A DNA stretch of 64,000 nt from Mycobacterium basiliense (GTDB lineage Bacteria > Actinomycetota > Actinomycetes > Mycobacteriales > Mycobacteriaceae), in assembly GCF_900292015.1 (NCBI RefSeq), contig NZ_LR130759.1, positions 3,162,001 to 3,226,000 of the forward strand, written 5' to 3'. The first letter of the stretch is position 1. Every line of letters begins with the position of its first letter. The notes under the pieces are model-generated. The model was not told the DNA's origin and searched no databases. It saw only the letters and a list, made by a program, of their open reading frames with translations. Below, in pieces: positions 25,677 to 35,573 of this stretch. The position numbers and the translations under genes are program-made.

Positions 25677-26126
25677 ATGCTCATGCGTACCGACCCGTTT
25701 CGTGACCTGGACCGCTTTGCCCAGCAGGTGCTAGGAACATCCGCCCGGCCGGCGGTTATGCCCATGGACGCCTGGCGCGATGGGGAAGAATTTGTCGTGG
25801 AGTTCGACCTGCCCGGCATCGACGCGGACTCGCTGGACATTGACATCGAACGCAACGTCGTGACCGTCCGTGCCGAGCGCCCCAGCGTCGACCCCAACCG
25901 CGAGATGCTGGCCAGCGAACGACCACGTGGCGTATTCAGTCGCCAGCTGGTGCTGGGCGAAAATCTCGACACCGACAGGATCGAGGCTTCCTATCAAGAA
26001 GGCGTGCTGAGGCTACAGATTCCGGTCGCCGAAAAGGCTAAGCCGCGCAAGATTTCTGTCGAACGCACCAGCACCCACAAGGCCATCAACGAAAACGGCA
26101 CGCAACGGGAGGTGATTAACGCCTGA
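25677..26126 (+). CDS. hsp18: small heat-shock protein, 18-kDa antigen type
   Basis: 149-residue alpha-crystallin chaperone, closely similar (from memory) to the M. leprae 18-kDa antigen, which also begins MLMRTDPF. The alpha-crystallin domain runs from about residue 30 ([17 protein letters not shown]) to 125, with the conserved [21 protein letters not shown] at its end. A GTG at 25668 would add three residues and sits closer to the GGAGGGAG Shine-Dalgarno; the ATG at 25677 follows the family. It prevents aggregation of unfolded proteins under stress. A large hairpin follows the gene. Confidence 0.93.
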   Translation: MLMRTDPFRDLDRFAQQVLGTSARPAVMPMDAWRDGEEFVVEFDLPGIDADSLDIDIERNVVTVRAERPSVDPNREMLASERPRGVFSRQLVLGENLDTDRIEASYQEGVLRLQIPVAEKAKPRKISVERTSTHKAINENGTQREVINA

Positions 26127-26143
26127 CGAGCTGAGGGCAGCAC

Positions 26144-26186
26144 GGCGGCCGCGGCCCGCGATCGATGATCGCCGCTCGCGGCCGCC
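26144..26186 (+). terminator. two-tier hairpin after hsp18
   Basis: GGCGGCCGCG (26144-26153) pairs perfectly with CGCGGCCGCC (26177-26186). Inside, GCGATC and GATCGC form a second stem. TGTCCTTTTC follows. It is probably the hsp18 terminator. The remainder of the 26127-26450 gap shows no gene. Confidence 0.7.
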
Positions 26187-26450
26187 TGTCCTTTTCGCTG
26201 GCGCCACTGCCCTATCCACGCCAACATCCCTGCAACGCAACATCTTTAAGCGCTCCAAGCTGTGCGCGACCACTGGGTACACGCGATCCGCGGCCGGCTG
26301 GTCGCTCCCGCCGGCATCCCACCAGGCACCATCCCAGCAGGTCCATAAGCAGATGCCACCATGGGGGTAGAGCGTTTGAGCAGTGAGCAACGACCGGGCA
26401 CCGGGTGCGGCGAACCACACCAGACAAGCTTGGGCTGGGCCAGCGCCAAC

Positions 26451-27338
26451 CTAGGACGATCGCGCCACAATCACCGGCACTCGGACGGCGTGCACGACCG
26501 CGTTGCTGACCGAGCCCAAAAACATCCCGGCGACACTGCCGCGACCATGACTTCCTACGACAACCAGCTGAGCGGCTTTTGATCTCTCGACAATCTGGTG
26601 TGCGGGGCGATCGCAGACCACAACTCGGCGCACGGTCACGTCGGGGTAGCGTTCCTGCCAGCCGGCCAGCCGCTCAGCGAGGTCCAGCTCGGCTTCTGCC
26701 TCCACCGTGTCCCAGTTCAGCCCGGGTAGTTCGACCACATTTTGATCGCTCCACGCGTGCAACGCGACCAGCTCGACGCCGCGCCGCGATGCTTCGTCAA
26801 ACGCGACCGCCGTGGCCAGCTCCGACGCCGGTGATCCGTCGATCCCAAGCAGGACCGGTGCGTGCAACGAGTCCGGCATTAAGGGATCTTCGTCGCGAAT
26901 GATCGCGACGGGGCAACTGGCCCGGCGCACCAAGCTCGAACTGACCGAACCGAGCAAGACCCGGGCCAACGCTCCGCGGCCGGAGCTGCCTGCGACCACC
27001 AACTCTGCCTCCGCCGACATTTCAACCATCGTTGGCACCGGCGTGGAAAAGACGATCTCGCTTTTTACCGTCAGCTTCCGCTGCCCCGTGACGGCTTCCT
27101 CGGCGATCTTGACTGCTGCGGCGACGACCTTGCGGCCCTCATCTTCCTGCCACACGGCCCACGTTTCCGGGTAGGGCATCGGTGGCCAGGTCGCCACATC
27201 GGCGTTGACCACATGGACCACGGTCAGCGGGATGTTTTTCAGCGCCGCGTCACGGGCCGCCCAACAAACCGCGGCATTCGATGCCGGCGAGCCGTCGACC
27301 GCGACGACAACGCCGAGTTTCCTTCCGAGTGTGGACAT
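26451..27338 (-). CDS. universal stress protein, tandem USP domains
   Basis: 295-residue two-domain USP. Domain 1 starts [13 protein letters not shown] and ends [18 protein letters not shown]; domain 2 starts [13 protein letters not shown] and ends [18 protein letters not shown]. Both keep the ATP-binding G-x2-G-x9-G-S pattern. The ATG 27338 is chosen because GGAGGAATT precedes it. The gene begins 16 bases after the fdxA stop, so it shares the fdxA transcript and its DosR-like box. It is similar to Rv2005c of the M. tuberculosis dormancy block. Confidence 0.92.
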   Translation of the reverse strand: MSTLGRKLGVVVAVDGSPASNAAVCWAARDAALKNIPLTVVHVVNADVATWPPMPYPETWAVWQEDEGRKVVAAAVKIAEEAVTGQRKLTVKSEIVFSTPVPTMVEMSAEAELVVAGSSGRGALARVLLGSVSSSLVRRASCPVAIIRDEDPLMPDSLHAPVLLGIDGSPASELATAVAFDEASRRGVELVALHAWSDQNVVELPGLNWDTVEAEAELDLAERLAGWQERYPDVTVRRVVVCDRPAHQIVERSKAAQLVVVGSHGRGSVAGMFLGSVSNAVVHAVRVPVIVARSS

Positions 27339-27354
27339 TTCGCAATTCCTCCGA

Positions 27355-27699
27355 TCACGCGTTGGTTGGCGGCATGGCTGCGACGAACGGTGTATCGACA
27401 CCAATTCGGCCCACTGTAGCGGCCCCGCCCGGCGATCCCAGTGGCCCATCTCGGCCGGGCAAGATTCCCCGGAAGAAGGCAGCGTTGTCATCGAGGTGTT
27501 GTCGTTGTTCGTCGGGCAGATCTTCTTCCCAAAAAATCGCACCGACACGGCAGGTCGTCTTACAAGCACCACAGTCAACGCACTCATTCGGATTGATGTA
27601 CATCGTCCGGGCACCTTCATAGATGCAGTCCACGGGACACTCCTGCACGCAAGACTTTTCGACCACGTCCACGCATTCCCTGCCGATCACATAGGTCAT
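27355..27699 (-). CDS. fdxA: ferredoxin FdxA (7Fe type)
   Basis: 114-residue ferredoxin, the same length as M. tuberculosis FdxA (Rv2007c). The N-terminal cluster ligands lie in [17 protein letters not shown] and the 4Fe-4S ligands in [11 protein letters not shown]. It carries electrons at low potential, and in M. tuberculosis it belongs to the hypoxia (DosR) regulon. A DosR-like box lies about 60-75 bases upstream of the start. It is cotranscribed with the universal stress gene that follows. Confidence 0.95.
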   Translation of the reverse strand: MTYVIGRECVDVVEKSCVQECPVDCIYEGARTMYINPNECVDCGACKTTCRVGAIFWEEDLPDEQRQHLDDNAAFFRGILPGRDGPLGSPGGAATVGRIGVDTPFVAAMPPTNA

Positions 27700-27757
27700 A
27701 GCGCCAAGCTATAAAACGCTTGTCGGCCATCGCGTCTACCCTAAGACCTAACGACGA

Positions 27758-27773
27758 GGGACCAAAGACCTTT
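27758..27773 (-). promoter_or_regulatory. DosR-like box upstream of fdxA
   Basis: GGGACCAAAGACCTTT on the plus strand (AAAGGTCTTTGGTCCC on the fdxA strand) matches most of the DosR palindrome and the common GGGACC half. It lies between the fdxA start and the end of the next USP gene. Confidence 0.6.
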
Positions 27774-27781
27774 GTTGATAG

Positions 27782-28672
27782 TCAGCCCTGGGTGGGGCGG
27801 ACTACGACCACCGGAATTTTTGCCGAGTGCGCGACGGTCGAACCGACCGAACCCAGCAGCATGCCGGGAAATCCGCCCCGTCCGTGACTTCCCAGCACCA
27901 CCAATTGAGCATGCTGGGCTTCCTCGAGTAGCCAGTGCGCAGGTTTATCGCAGACCAGCGATCGCTTGACCCCAACGTCGGGGTACTGCTCTTGCCAGCC
28001 CGCTAGTCGTTCCGCGAGGACTTCCTCCCCTTGGCGCTCTCGATCGCGCCAATCCATGCCGAGGATGGGAAACACCCCGACATCACTCCAGGCATGCAAC
28101 GCGATGAGGTCTACGTCACGACGGGAGGCTTCGTCAAACGCCAAGGCCACGGCGGCTTCCCCGGAGGGAGATCCATCGATGCCCACCAGCACCGGCGCGT
28201 CGGAGTCCGGCGACACACCGTGGTCGGAATGAATTACCGCTACCGGGCAATGCGCATGGTGCAGCAGGGCGGAGCTAACCGAACCCAAAACCATACGGCC
28301 CAGCGCACTCATCCCCTGGCTACCAACCACTATCATCCACGCCTTCTTGGAGGCGTCGATGAGCGTGGGCACGACGGCGGAATACACGACCTCCGTACGA
28401 ACCTCCGGCAACTCGCAATCGCCCGCAGCGGCCGCGACGGCCTTGCGGGCCCGCTCGACGACGTTCTTCGCCTCGTCTTTCTGCCAATCAGGCATTTCTG
28501 TGTAGAGCCGGCCCACGGGCCACCCAACGACCACCGGGGCAACACCGTGTAGCAAAGTGAGCGGTATTCGACGCATGGTGGCCTCATGGGCGGCCCAGGC
28601 TACCGCCGCATCGGATTGCGCCGAGCCATCGACCGCGACCAAAATGCCATATGTTGTTGCGCCACTGGACAT
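27782..28672 (-). CDS. universal stress protein, tandem USP domains
   Basis: 296-residue protein with two USP domains (YGILVAVDGSAQSD ... GSQGMSALGRMVLGSVSS; VLVGIDGSPSGE ... GSHGRGGFPGMLLGSVGS), both with complete ATP-binding motifs. The opening AVDGSAQSDAAVAWAAHEA recalls Rv1996-type proteins. Its ATG 28672 follows AAGGAG. It is 83 bases from the fdxA start on the same strand, and the DosR-like box lies between them, so fdxA probably has its own promoter. Confidence 0.92.
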   Translation of the reverse strand: MSSGATTYGILVAVDGSAQSDAAVAWAAHEATMRRIPLTLLHGVAPVVVGWPVGRLYTEMPDWQKDEAKNVVERARKAVAAAAGDCELPEVRTEVVYSAVVPTLIDASKKAWMIVVGSQGMSALGRMVLGSVSSALLHHAHCPVAVIHSDHGVSPDSDAPVLVGIDGSPSGEAAVALAFDEASRRDVDLIALHAWSDVGVFPILGMDWRDRERQGEEVLAERLAGWQEQYPDVGVKRSLVCDKPAHWLLEEAQHAQLVVLGSHGRGGFPGMLLGSVGSTVAHSAKIPVVVVRPTQG

Positions 28673-28729
28673 TCAATACTCCTTGTGTTGGAGCCCAGGT
28701 ACCCGGCGGGTGACGGGCCAGCCCGAGAC

Positions 28730-28948
28730 TCACACCAGCGAGATCGCGCTGCCATGGGTCTCGACCTGACCGTATACGACAACCGCACCGTCGCAGCAGA
28801 GACGATTGACCCCAATCTGGCGCAACTGGTCCTCCCGCGTCTCATCGGGGATCAAGGCTCGGACCAAGGAAAGCCGCGACGAAGCTGGCGGGGCCAGCAC
28901 CCGAATCCCTAAGCAGGAAGAGCAGTTCCGCTCCCAGACCCGCGACAC
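28730..28948 (-). CDS. possible small protein, unrecognised
   Basis: 72-residue frame ending QIGVNRLCCDGAVVVYGQVETHGSAISLV, upstream of the USP gene on the same strand. The composition is plausible for a real protein, but there is no family, no clear ribosome-binding site and no support from neighbours. It may equally be the leader of the USP gene. Confidence 0.25.
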   Translation of the reverse strand: MSRVWERNCSSCLGIRVLAPPASSRLSLVRALIPDETREDQLRQIGVNRLCCDGAVVVYGQVETHGSAISLV

Positions 28949-28968
28949 GAAGCTTCGGCGGACAACGG

Positions 28969-29805
28969 CTAGGCGCCTGGCGAAGTGACGAAATCGATCA
29001 GTTCTTCGACGCGGCCGATCAGCGCGGGCTCCAAGTCGTTCCAGTCGCGCACGCTAGAACGGATGCGGCGCCACGCGTTGGCGATGTCTGCCTGGTTGGC
29101 GTGTGGCCAGCCTAACGCCGCGCAAATGCCGTGCTTCCATTCGGTGTGCCGCGGCACGTTTGGCCAGGCCTTTAGGCCGAGCCGTTCGGGCTTTACGGCT
29201 TGCCAAATGTCAATGTAGGGATGACCGACGACCAGGGTGTCCGCCCCACCAGGGCCCGAGCGAACCAGGTCAGCAATGCGCGCCTCTTTCGAACCGGCGA
29301 CCAGGTGATCCACCAGTACACCGAGCCGACAGTCCGGACCGGGCCCAAAGTCGGCGACAATGCTCACCAGGTCGTCCACACCGCCGAGGTGCTCGACGAC
29401 GACCCCCTCGATGCGCAGATCGTCCCCCCAGACCTGAGCGATCAGTTCGGCATCATGGCGACCCTCGACGTAGATCCGGCTGCCGCGGGCTACTCGGGCG
29501 CGCGCACCGGGCACCGCGACCGAGCCGGACCGGGTCCGCCCCTCGCCGACCGGTGCAGCACGCCTCGGCGGGGTGAGGATCACCGGACGCCCATCGAGTA
29601 GATAGCCGGGACCGAGTGGAAAGCCGCGAGTCTTACCATGGCGGTCTTCCAGATAGACGCGGCCGTATTCGACGCGAAGCACGGCACCGACGTATCCGCT
29701 TTCCACATCCTCGACAACCATGCCGAGCTCAACGGGGCACTCGACCGATCTTGGCTTGCGCCGTCCTCCCCCGGCCAGCACATCGGTTCCATAGCGATCC
29801 ACCAC
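28969..29805 (-). CDS. DUF3097 protein
   Basis: 278 residues. The N-terminal part (RYGTDVLAGGGRRKPRSVECPVELGMVVED) and the central RIYVEGRHDAELIAQVWGDDLRIEGVVVEHLGG, a TOPRIM-like pattern with acidic residues, are characteristic of DUF3097, an actinobacterial family of unknown function. GLKAWPNVPRHTEWKHGICAAL and RIRSSVRDWNDLEPALIGRVEELIDFV form the conserved C-terminus. It stands alone between the stress genes and the PE_PGRS gene. Confidence 0.88.
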   Translation of the reverse strand: MVDRYGTDVLAGGGRRKPRSVECPVELGMVVEDVESGYVGAVLRVEYGRVYLEDRHGKTRGFPLGPGYLLDGRPVILTPPRRAAPVGEGRTRSGSVAVPGARARVARGSRIYVEGRHDAELIAQVWGDDLRIEGVVVEHLGGVDDLVSIVADFGPGPDCRLGVLVDHLVAGSKEARIADLVRSGPGGADTLVVGHPYIDIWQAVKPERLGLKAWPNVPRHTEWKHGICAALGWPHANQADIANAWRRIRSSVRDWNDLEPALIGRVEELIDFVTSPGA

Positions 29806-29938
29806 GGGGCAATACTAGGGATCCATCCGGGCGGTCGATGTTATGGCGCGCCGTGTCACCGCTTGAAATTGCCTGCGGCGAAGGTACTTTGCCGCCTCTG
29901 AGCAGCGGCGATCCAGCGGTGCTTGCGCTACGCTGCGG

Positions 29939-31837
29939 CTACCCGTGCTGGCCGGCCGAACCAATCAAGCCGCCCTTACCACCGGTTCCCCCGGATGCGG
30001 GCGGGACACCGGCTCCGCCGTTGCCACCTTGGCCGACCAGGAAAGCGGCATTCCCACCGTTGCCGCCGGCACCGCCAGTGCCCGCAAAGCCGCCGGTTCC
30101 GCCGGCCCCACCGGCAGCGCCATTGCCCCCCGCACCGCCGTTACCGATGACCAGTCCGCTGGACCCGCCTTGGCCGCCAGCGCCGCCGTTACCACCGTCT
30201 TCGCCGAATCCACCCACGCCGCCGGCGCCCGCGTCGCCGCCGGCGCCGCCGTTACCGAACAGCAGACCCCCGCTGCCGCCGGCACCACCGTCGCTGCCGT
30301 CACCCCCGGCCTCCTGAACGACGTTGCCGAAGCCGGTCCCGCCGGTCGCCCCCTTCCCGCCGGCCCCGCCGTTACCGAACAGCACGGCGTCTCCGCCCTG
30401 GCCGGCGGTGCCTTCGAAGCCGCTGCTTCCGCCGGAGCCGGCGTTGCCACCGTTGCCGCCGTTGCCATACAGGAACCCACCTTGGCCACCGGAACCACCC
30501 GATGCGCCTGTCTGAATGAGCAGGCTGCCGGATCCGACGTCACCGGCGTTGCCGCCGGCACCACCGTGACCAAACAGTCCAAAGCCCTGAACACCAAACG
30601 ATCCGATATTGATCGCGCCGACCCAGCCGCCGCCACCGCCGGGGCCGCCGTACCCGGCGAAGCCGTTGGCGCCGGCATCGCCCCCCAGCCCGCCGTCACC
30701 ACCGGACCCGCCATTGCCGACAACCCAGCCGCCGTTGCCGCCGTCACCACCAATGCCGCCGACCCCGCCGCTGCCGCCGAAGGTGCCGGTGCCTAGCGCA
30801 GACCCGGCCGCCCCGATCCCGCCGTTACCGCCGGCCCCGGCGTTGCCGAATAGTCCGGCGTCAGCACCAGTGCCGCCGATCCCGCCCGACCCACCAGAGG
30901 CGCCGTTGACGACGCCCGTCTGGGTGGCGTTGGTGCCCCCGCCGGCGCCACCGTCACCGCCCTGCCCGGCGTTACCGATCAGGAATCCACCGCGGGCGCC
31001 GGCACCACCGTTGCCCCCGAACCCGCCTGTTCCACCCAAAGACCCGCCCCCGGCCGTGTCGCTGGTAGCTAGCCCCCCGACACCACCGACCCCCCCACTA
31101 CCACCATCACCGAACAACACCCCGCCATGACCACCCGAACCCCCACTACCACCGTTGCCTCCGTCCAAACCCGCCGCCGCACCCACCGGCGCCGTGGCGT
31201 TACCCCCATTCCCACCAATTCCACCGCTTCCGCCACGGCCATAAATCAGCCCCGCACCACCGCCGTTACCGCCACTGCCACCCGCACTGCCAGCTTCACC
31301 AGTCGCACCATTAGCACCCGCCCCACCCTGGCCCCCACTACCGCCATTACCCCACAACCCAGCCGACCCACCATTCCCGCCGTTCTGGCCCGTCCCACCA
31401 GAGCCACCATTGCCGCCGTTGCCGTACAACCAACCGCCATCACCCCCGTTTTGCCCCGTCCCCGCAACCCCATCGGCACCATTACCAATCAGCGGACGAC
31501 CGGTCAACGCCAACACCGGCGAATTGATCGCATCAAGGACAAACTGCAACGGCGACGCACTAGCCGCCTCAGCCGCAACGTATTGCACCGCCCCACCACT
31601 AATCAGCCCCACGAACTGATCATGAAAGGACAACGCCTGAATACTCAGCGCCCGATACGCCTGCCCATGCGCTTGGAAGAACCCCGCGATCGCCGCCGAT
31701 ACCTCATCAGCACCCGCCGGCAGCACCCCCGTAATCGGCGCCAACGCCGCCGCATTAGCCCGACTAATCGACGAACCAATACCCGCCAGATCCTCAGCCG
31801 CCGCCACCACCATCGCAGGCGCCACACTCATCTGCAT
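29939..31837 (-). CDS. PE_PGRS family protein
   Basis: 632-residue PE_PGRS protein. The PE domain (about 1-95) includes [16 protein letters not shown] and ends near YVAAEA, the YxxxE secretion motif. Then comes the [11 protein letters not shown] linker and about 480 residues of GGxGGx-type PGRS repeats, ending [16 protein letters not shown] at 31847-31851 is correctly spaced for the ATG at 31837 rather than for those at 31846 or 31894. It is expected to be exported by an ESX system to the cell surface. The repeats make this stretch prone to assembly error and strain variation. Confidence 0.93.
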   Translation of the reverse strand: MQMSVAPAMVVAAAEDLAGIGSSISRANAAALAPITGVLPAGADEVSAAIAGFFQAHGQAYRALSIQALSFHDQFVGLISGGAVQYVAAEAASASPLQFVLDAINSPVLALTGRPLIGNGADGVAGTGQNGGDGGWLYGNGGNGGSGGTGQNGGNGGSAGLWGNGGSGGQGGAGANGATGEAGSAGGSGGNGGGAGLIYGRGGSGGIGGNGGNATAPVGAAAGLDGGNGGSGGSGGHGGVLFGDGGSGGVGGVGGLATSDTAGGGSLGGTGGFGGNGGAGARGGFLIGNAGQGGDGGAGGGTNATQTGVVNGASGGSGGIGGTGADAGLFGNAGAGGNGGIGAAGSALGTGTFGGSGGVGGIGGDGGNGGWVVGNGGSGGDGGLGGDAGANGFAGYGGPGGGGGWVGAINIGSFGVQGFGLFGHGGAGGNAGDVGSGSLLIQTGASGGSGGQGGFLYGNGGNGGNAGSGGSSGFEGTAGQGGDAVLFGNGGAGGKGATGGTGFGNVVQEAGGDGSDGGAGGSGGLLFGNGGAGGDAGAGGVGGFGEDGGNGGAGGQGGSSGLVIGNGGAGGNGAAGGAGGTGGFAGTGGAGGNGGNAAFLVGQGGNGGAGVPPASGGTGGKGGLIGSAGQHG

Positions 31838-31894
31838 GACCGACATCTCCCGACACTTATCGTCGACCAGCCGCCGCCACACGACCGACGACAC

Positions 31895-32394
31895 ACTTTG
31901 GAATTGGTGCTAGGTTACGGTCTTGAGCGCCCGTTGCGGACCGCATTCAACAGAATCACCCACCACGACATCCGCACGACATCTGAAGGGTAAAGACGCT
32001 GATCGTTGGGTCGGCGGCGCGACGACAAGGCACGCCCAGAGCATGCAGCAACGGCGCTTCCGGGCGGGGTGCGGCCCCAGGCTTGGGCCACCACGGCTTG
32101 GTCAATTTCCCTGCCGCCCTCCGCGATCCGCTCATGGAGGTCGGCGTCGGGACAAAGCTTTGCCCTTCGACGGGCTTCCGGCAAACTTCAATATCAAGCC
32201 GGCCCGCCGCGGCAGCAACTAGGCCCCGGCCCGCCCGAAAAAGCGAATTCCCCAGCAATACTGAAGAACCGGCAGTCGAAAGAACGCGACAATTCATCGC
32301 CAGTGCCGCGACCAATCCAGCCACCACCGCCGTTTCTAACTCGCGCCGGCGTACCGCCGTCTATGCTCATATGCGGGAGTAGCGAGGTGGGCAT
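31895..32394. other. intergenic stretch between PE_PGRS and DUF3349 genes
   Basis: About 500 bases between divergent genes. Several frames are open but none resembles a known protein and no ribosome-binding site stands out. It must contain both promoters; I cannot place them. Confidence 0.4.
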
Positions 32395-32667
32395 ATGGCT
32401 GTGGCCAATTGGGTGTCAAGGGTCATCGCTTTTTTGCGCGCCGGTTACCCCACCGGGATGCCGGTCACTGGTTATGTGCCGCTGGCGGCATTGGCACAAC
32501 GACGCGTTTCCCACGACGAGGCAACCGCCATCGCAAGCAATCTCATTGCACATCTGCCCTCGCCCATCAGCAATGCAGACGTGGGGGCGGAAATTACCAA
32601 GATCACTCATGAGATGCCGTCGCACGAGGACATCCAACGAGTCCAATCTCGAATTCGTGCCACTTGA
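32395..32667 (+). CDS. DUF3349 protein
   Basis: 90-residue protein of the actinobacterial DUF3349 family. VIAFLRAGYPTGMPVTGYVPLAALAQRRVSHDEATAIASNL is the family core, and ITHEMPSHEDIQRVQSRI ends it. All-helical, soluble, function unknown. The ATG 32395 follows GAGGTGGG. Convergent with the sugar ABC operon. Confidence 0.85.
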   Translation: MAVANWVSRVIAFLRAGYPTGMPVTGYVPLAALAQRRVSHDEATAIASNLIAHLPSPISNADVGAEITKITHEMPSHEDIQRVQSRIRAT

Positions 32668-32740
32668 TCCGTGGCCCGAGCCGGCCGATCCGCAGAAAAC
32701 GCCGAACTAATCACCACTCACCGGTACTGGACCACCGCCG

Positions 32741-33811
32741 TCAGATGATCCGCTGGCCGTCGACCCCAAAGAAGTGCACCCGTCCGGGCTGTGGATGCAG
32801 CCGCACGCGGGCACCGCGCTCGGGGGGATCGTGCCCGTCGGTACGTGCGACAACTGGGTAATTGGTTGCCTCGCCAGCACCCGTGATGCGGCCGTGTAGA
32901 TACGCGTCTGCGCCGAGTTCCTCCACCACGTCGACCTCCATTTCGACGCCGAAATCGGCCACATCGAAGTGTTCGGGACGAATGCCGAGAACAACCCCTC
33001 GCGCCATGGCGCCAATGTCACGGGGCACCGGAAGCCGCCAATCCCCCAGCGATACTGAGGAATTTACAATCGATACGGTGAACAGGTTCATCGCCGGGGA
33101 CCCGATGAATCCGGCGACAAATACGTTCTGCGGGTTGCGGTAGAGCTCCCGCGGCGCTGCGCACTGCTGCAGCACACCATCGCACAACACCGCCACCCGG
33201 TCGCCCATGGTCATGGCTTCGACTTGGTCGTGTGTGACGTACACAGTGGTGGTACCGAGTTGACGTTGTAATGCGGCGATTTGATTTCGGGTTTGCACGC
33301 GCAGTTTGGCGTCGAGATTGGAAAGCGGCTCGTCCATCAAGAACACGTGCGGACGGCGCACGATAGCGCGGCCCATGGCCACCCTCTGGCGCTGGCCGCC
33401 GGAGAGGTCCTTGGGCTTTCGGTCCAGATAAGGTTGCAGATCCAGCAGTTTGGCTGCGGCCAGCACTCGTTCGCGAATCTCATTCTTGGGGATCTTGGCA
33501 ACCTTCAGCGCGAAACCCATGTTCTGCGCCACGGTCATATGTGGATACAGGGCATAGTTCTGGAAGACCATTGCGACATCGCGGTCCTTGGCATCAACAC
33601 CGGTGACGTCGCGGTCCCCTATCCAGATTCGTCCGGCATCCAACGATTCCAATCCGGCAACCATCCGCAGCGAGGTTGTCTTGCCGCATCCGGAGGGCCC
33701 GACCAGAACGACGAACTCACCGTCACCGACCACGAGATCCAGACCGTCCAATGCGGGCCGAGCCGCGCCAGGGTAGCGCCGCGTCACTTGGTCGAAACTC
33801 AGCGAAGCCAC
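32741..33811 (-). CDS. sugar ABC transporter ATP-binding protein (Rv2038c-like, UgpC/MalK type)
   Basis: 356-residue ATPase that powers the importer encoded upstream. Walker A GPSGCGKTT (near 39), Q-loop QNYALYPH, signature LSGGQRQR, Walker B VFLMDEP and switch THDQ are all intact. A MalK-type C-terminal TOBE domain (about 240-356; GIRPEHFDV) is present. It lies three bases after the permease gene. By position and similarity it is the counterpart of M. tuberculosis Rv2038c. Confidence 0.95.
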   Translation of the reverse strand: MASLSFDQVTRRYPGAARPALDGLDLVVGDGEFVVLVGPSGCGKTTSLRMVAGLESLDAGRIWIGDRDVTGVDAKDRDVAMVFQNYALYPHMTVAQNMGFALKVAKIPKNEIRERVLAAAKLLDLQPYLDRKPKDLSGGQRQRVAMGRAIVRRPHVFLMDEPLSNLDAKLRVQTRNQIAALQRQLGTTTVYVTHDQVEAMTMGDRVAVLCDGVLQQCAAPRELYRNPQNVFVAGFIGSPAMNLFTVSIVNSSVSLGDWRLPVPRDIGAMARGVVLGIRPEHFDVADFGVEMEVDVVEELGADAYLHGRITGAGEATNYPVVARTDGHDPPERGARVRLHPQPGRVHFFGVDGQRII

Positions 33812-33814
33812 GCG

Positions 33815-34657
33815 CTATCCACCGAGTCCGGTGACGGCTATGCCGCGGACAAAGGCACGTTGGGCGACCGCATAGATGATGACCAGGGGAAACAAGATAA
33901 GCACCGATGCTGCCATTAACACCGGCCATCGTGCGACGTATTCACCCTGCATCCGCACCAGCCCCAGGGTCAACGTCGCGATGCTGTCGCGCTGGATCAT
34001 CAACAGCGGCCATAGAAAGTCATTCCACACATTGACCCAGGTGAGCACGGCCAGCACCATTACCGCGGGCCGTGCATGGGGCAGCAGGATTCGCCAGTAG
34101 ATCTGCCACGGGGAGCAGCCATCAAGCGTCGCGGCTTCTTCGAGATCGGTCGGCAGTGTACGAAAGAACTGCCGCATGAGATAGGTGCCGAATGCACTAC
34201 CGAACAAGCCCGGCACAATCATTGCCCACGGAGTGTCGACCCATCCCGCAGTCCGCATGATGATGAACTGCGGGATCACGGTGACGGTCAGCGGCACCAT
34301 CAGAGTGCCCAAATACAGGACGAACAAGGTGTCGCGGCCGCGAAACTCTAGTCGCGCGAAAGCATATCCGGCCAGTGAGCAGAAAAACACCTGCCCCGCC
34401 GTGACGCATCCGGCGTACACCACGGTATTGAGAAACATTCGCCAGAACGGCATCAGCGTGAACACCTCTCCGTAGTTGGACCACTGGGGATGAGCTGGCA
34501 ACAAAGTCGGCAGACTCACCTCGGCGCCCTTCTTCAAGGAACCCGACAGCGCCCACATGATCGGGAACAGCGCACACCACGCGACGGCGACCAACGCACC
34601 GTAGAGGATGGCCGCACGAAAAACATGGCGCTTGAGCAGCCACTCAGCTGAGCCCAC
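33815..34657 (-). CDS. sugar ABC transporter permease (Rv2039c-like)
   Basis: 280-residue inner-membrane permease of the MalG type with about six spans. The cytoplasmic EAA loop EEAATLDGCSPWQIYWRILLPHARP contacts the ATPase. The GTG start at 34657 gives a 14-base overlap with the preceding permease gene. It forms the transmembrane channel together with its partner. Confidence 0.93.
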   Translation of the reverse strand: MGSAEWLLKRHVFRAAILYGALVAVAWCALFPIMWALSGSLKKGAEVSLPTLLPAHPQWSNYGEVFTLMPFWRMFLNTVVYAGCVTAGQVFFCSLAGYAFARLEFRGRDTLFVLYLGTLMVPLTVTVIPQFIIMRTAGWVDTPWAMIVPGLFGSAFGTYLMRQFFRTLPTDLEEAATLDGCSPWQIYWRILLPHARPAVMVLAVLTWVNVWNDFLWPLLMIQRDSIATLTLGLVRMQGEYVARWPVLMAASVLILFPLVIIYAVAQRAFVRGIAVTGLGG

Positions 34658-35573
34658 CAGATGCCTCCCAGGAGCGCCGTCGGGTGATCCGCAGTTGTAA
34701 CACGGTCAGCACCAGCAGGATCGCGAACATGATCCAGGCCAATGCGGAGGCGTAGCCGAAATCCAAGAATGAAAAGGCATGCTGGAACAGCATTATGCCC
34801 AGAACATACGTTCCGGCTTCCGGCCCACCGTTGGCCCCGGTGAGAACGTAGACAAGATCGAACGCCTGGAATGCATGGATGATCGAGATGACAACCACGA
34901 ACGATATTGCCCCGCGTATCAACGGCACCGTGATGGAGAAGAACTGCCGGACCTCACCGGCACCATCGATTTTGGCCGCTTCGTGCACCGTCTCCGGAAC
35001 TCCCTGCATCGCGGCCAGCAACACCACGGTGGCGAACGGCACGCTCCGCCAGACGCTGACCAGGCACAGCGAGACCATGGCCCACCTGGGTTCGATCAGC
35101 CACGGTATCGGGCCGATGCCGATCCAGCCGAGCATGATGTTGAGTATTCCGTTGTTGGTGTTGAAGACGAACTGCCAGACCACCGCCATCACCACCGATG
35201 AGATGGCCAGCGGCAGAAAGACGATGGTTCGAAAGATACTGATGCCTTTGATTTTCCGGTTCAGCAGGCCGGCGACGAAAAGGCTGATGACCAGAGTCGG
35301 TCCCACGGTCCCAACGGTGAAAACCACGGTGTTGCGCAGAGCGATGGGAAACAACGGATCGGATGTGAAGAGGTTGCTGAAGTTCTGTATGCCCACGAAT
35401 GTCGGTGGCCCGAACAGGTCCCAGTTCTGAAAGCTCATGTACAGCGAGAATCCCAGCGGAAACACCAGGAACACCACCACCGCGGCCAGGTTCGGTGCGA
35501 CGAAAAGGCGTCCGGCCCAGGTTCGCCGCCGCCACGGACGGAACCCGGCTTTGCCGGATTGGACGGCTGTCAT
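34644..35573 (-). CDS. sugar ABC transporter permease (Rv2040c-like)
   Basis: 309-residue MalF-type permease with about six spans. APNLAAVVVFLVFPLGFSLYMSF is the first span and HEAAKIDGAGEVRQFFSITVPLIRG the EAA loop. The ATG at 35573 is in ATGA overlap with the substrate-binding protein gene. A longer open frame upstream to 35942 runs through that gene and is not used. Confidence 0.93.
   Translation of the reverse strand: MTAVQSGKAGFRPWRRRTWAGRLFVAPNLAAVVVFLVFPLGFSLYMSFQNWDLFGPPTFVGIQNFSNLFTSDPLFPIALRNTVVFTVGTVGPTLVISLFVAGLLNRKIKGISIFRTIVFLPLAISSVVMAVVWQFVFNTNNGILNIMLGWIGIGPIPWLIEPRWAMVSLCLVSVWRSVPFATVVLLAAMQGVPETVHEAAKIDGAGEVRQFFSITVPLIRGAISFVVVISIIHAFQAFDLVYVLTGANGGPEAGTYVLGIMLFQHAFSFLDFGYASALAWIMFAILLVLTVLQLRITRRRSWEASGGLS

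Noticed and set aside
29965..31130. Long plus-strand frames rich in Pro/Ala across the PE_PGRS gene
   Set aside because: They are the antisense of the GGxGG repeats, which keep several frames open; none has a protein family or start signal.
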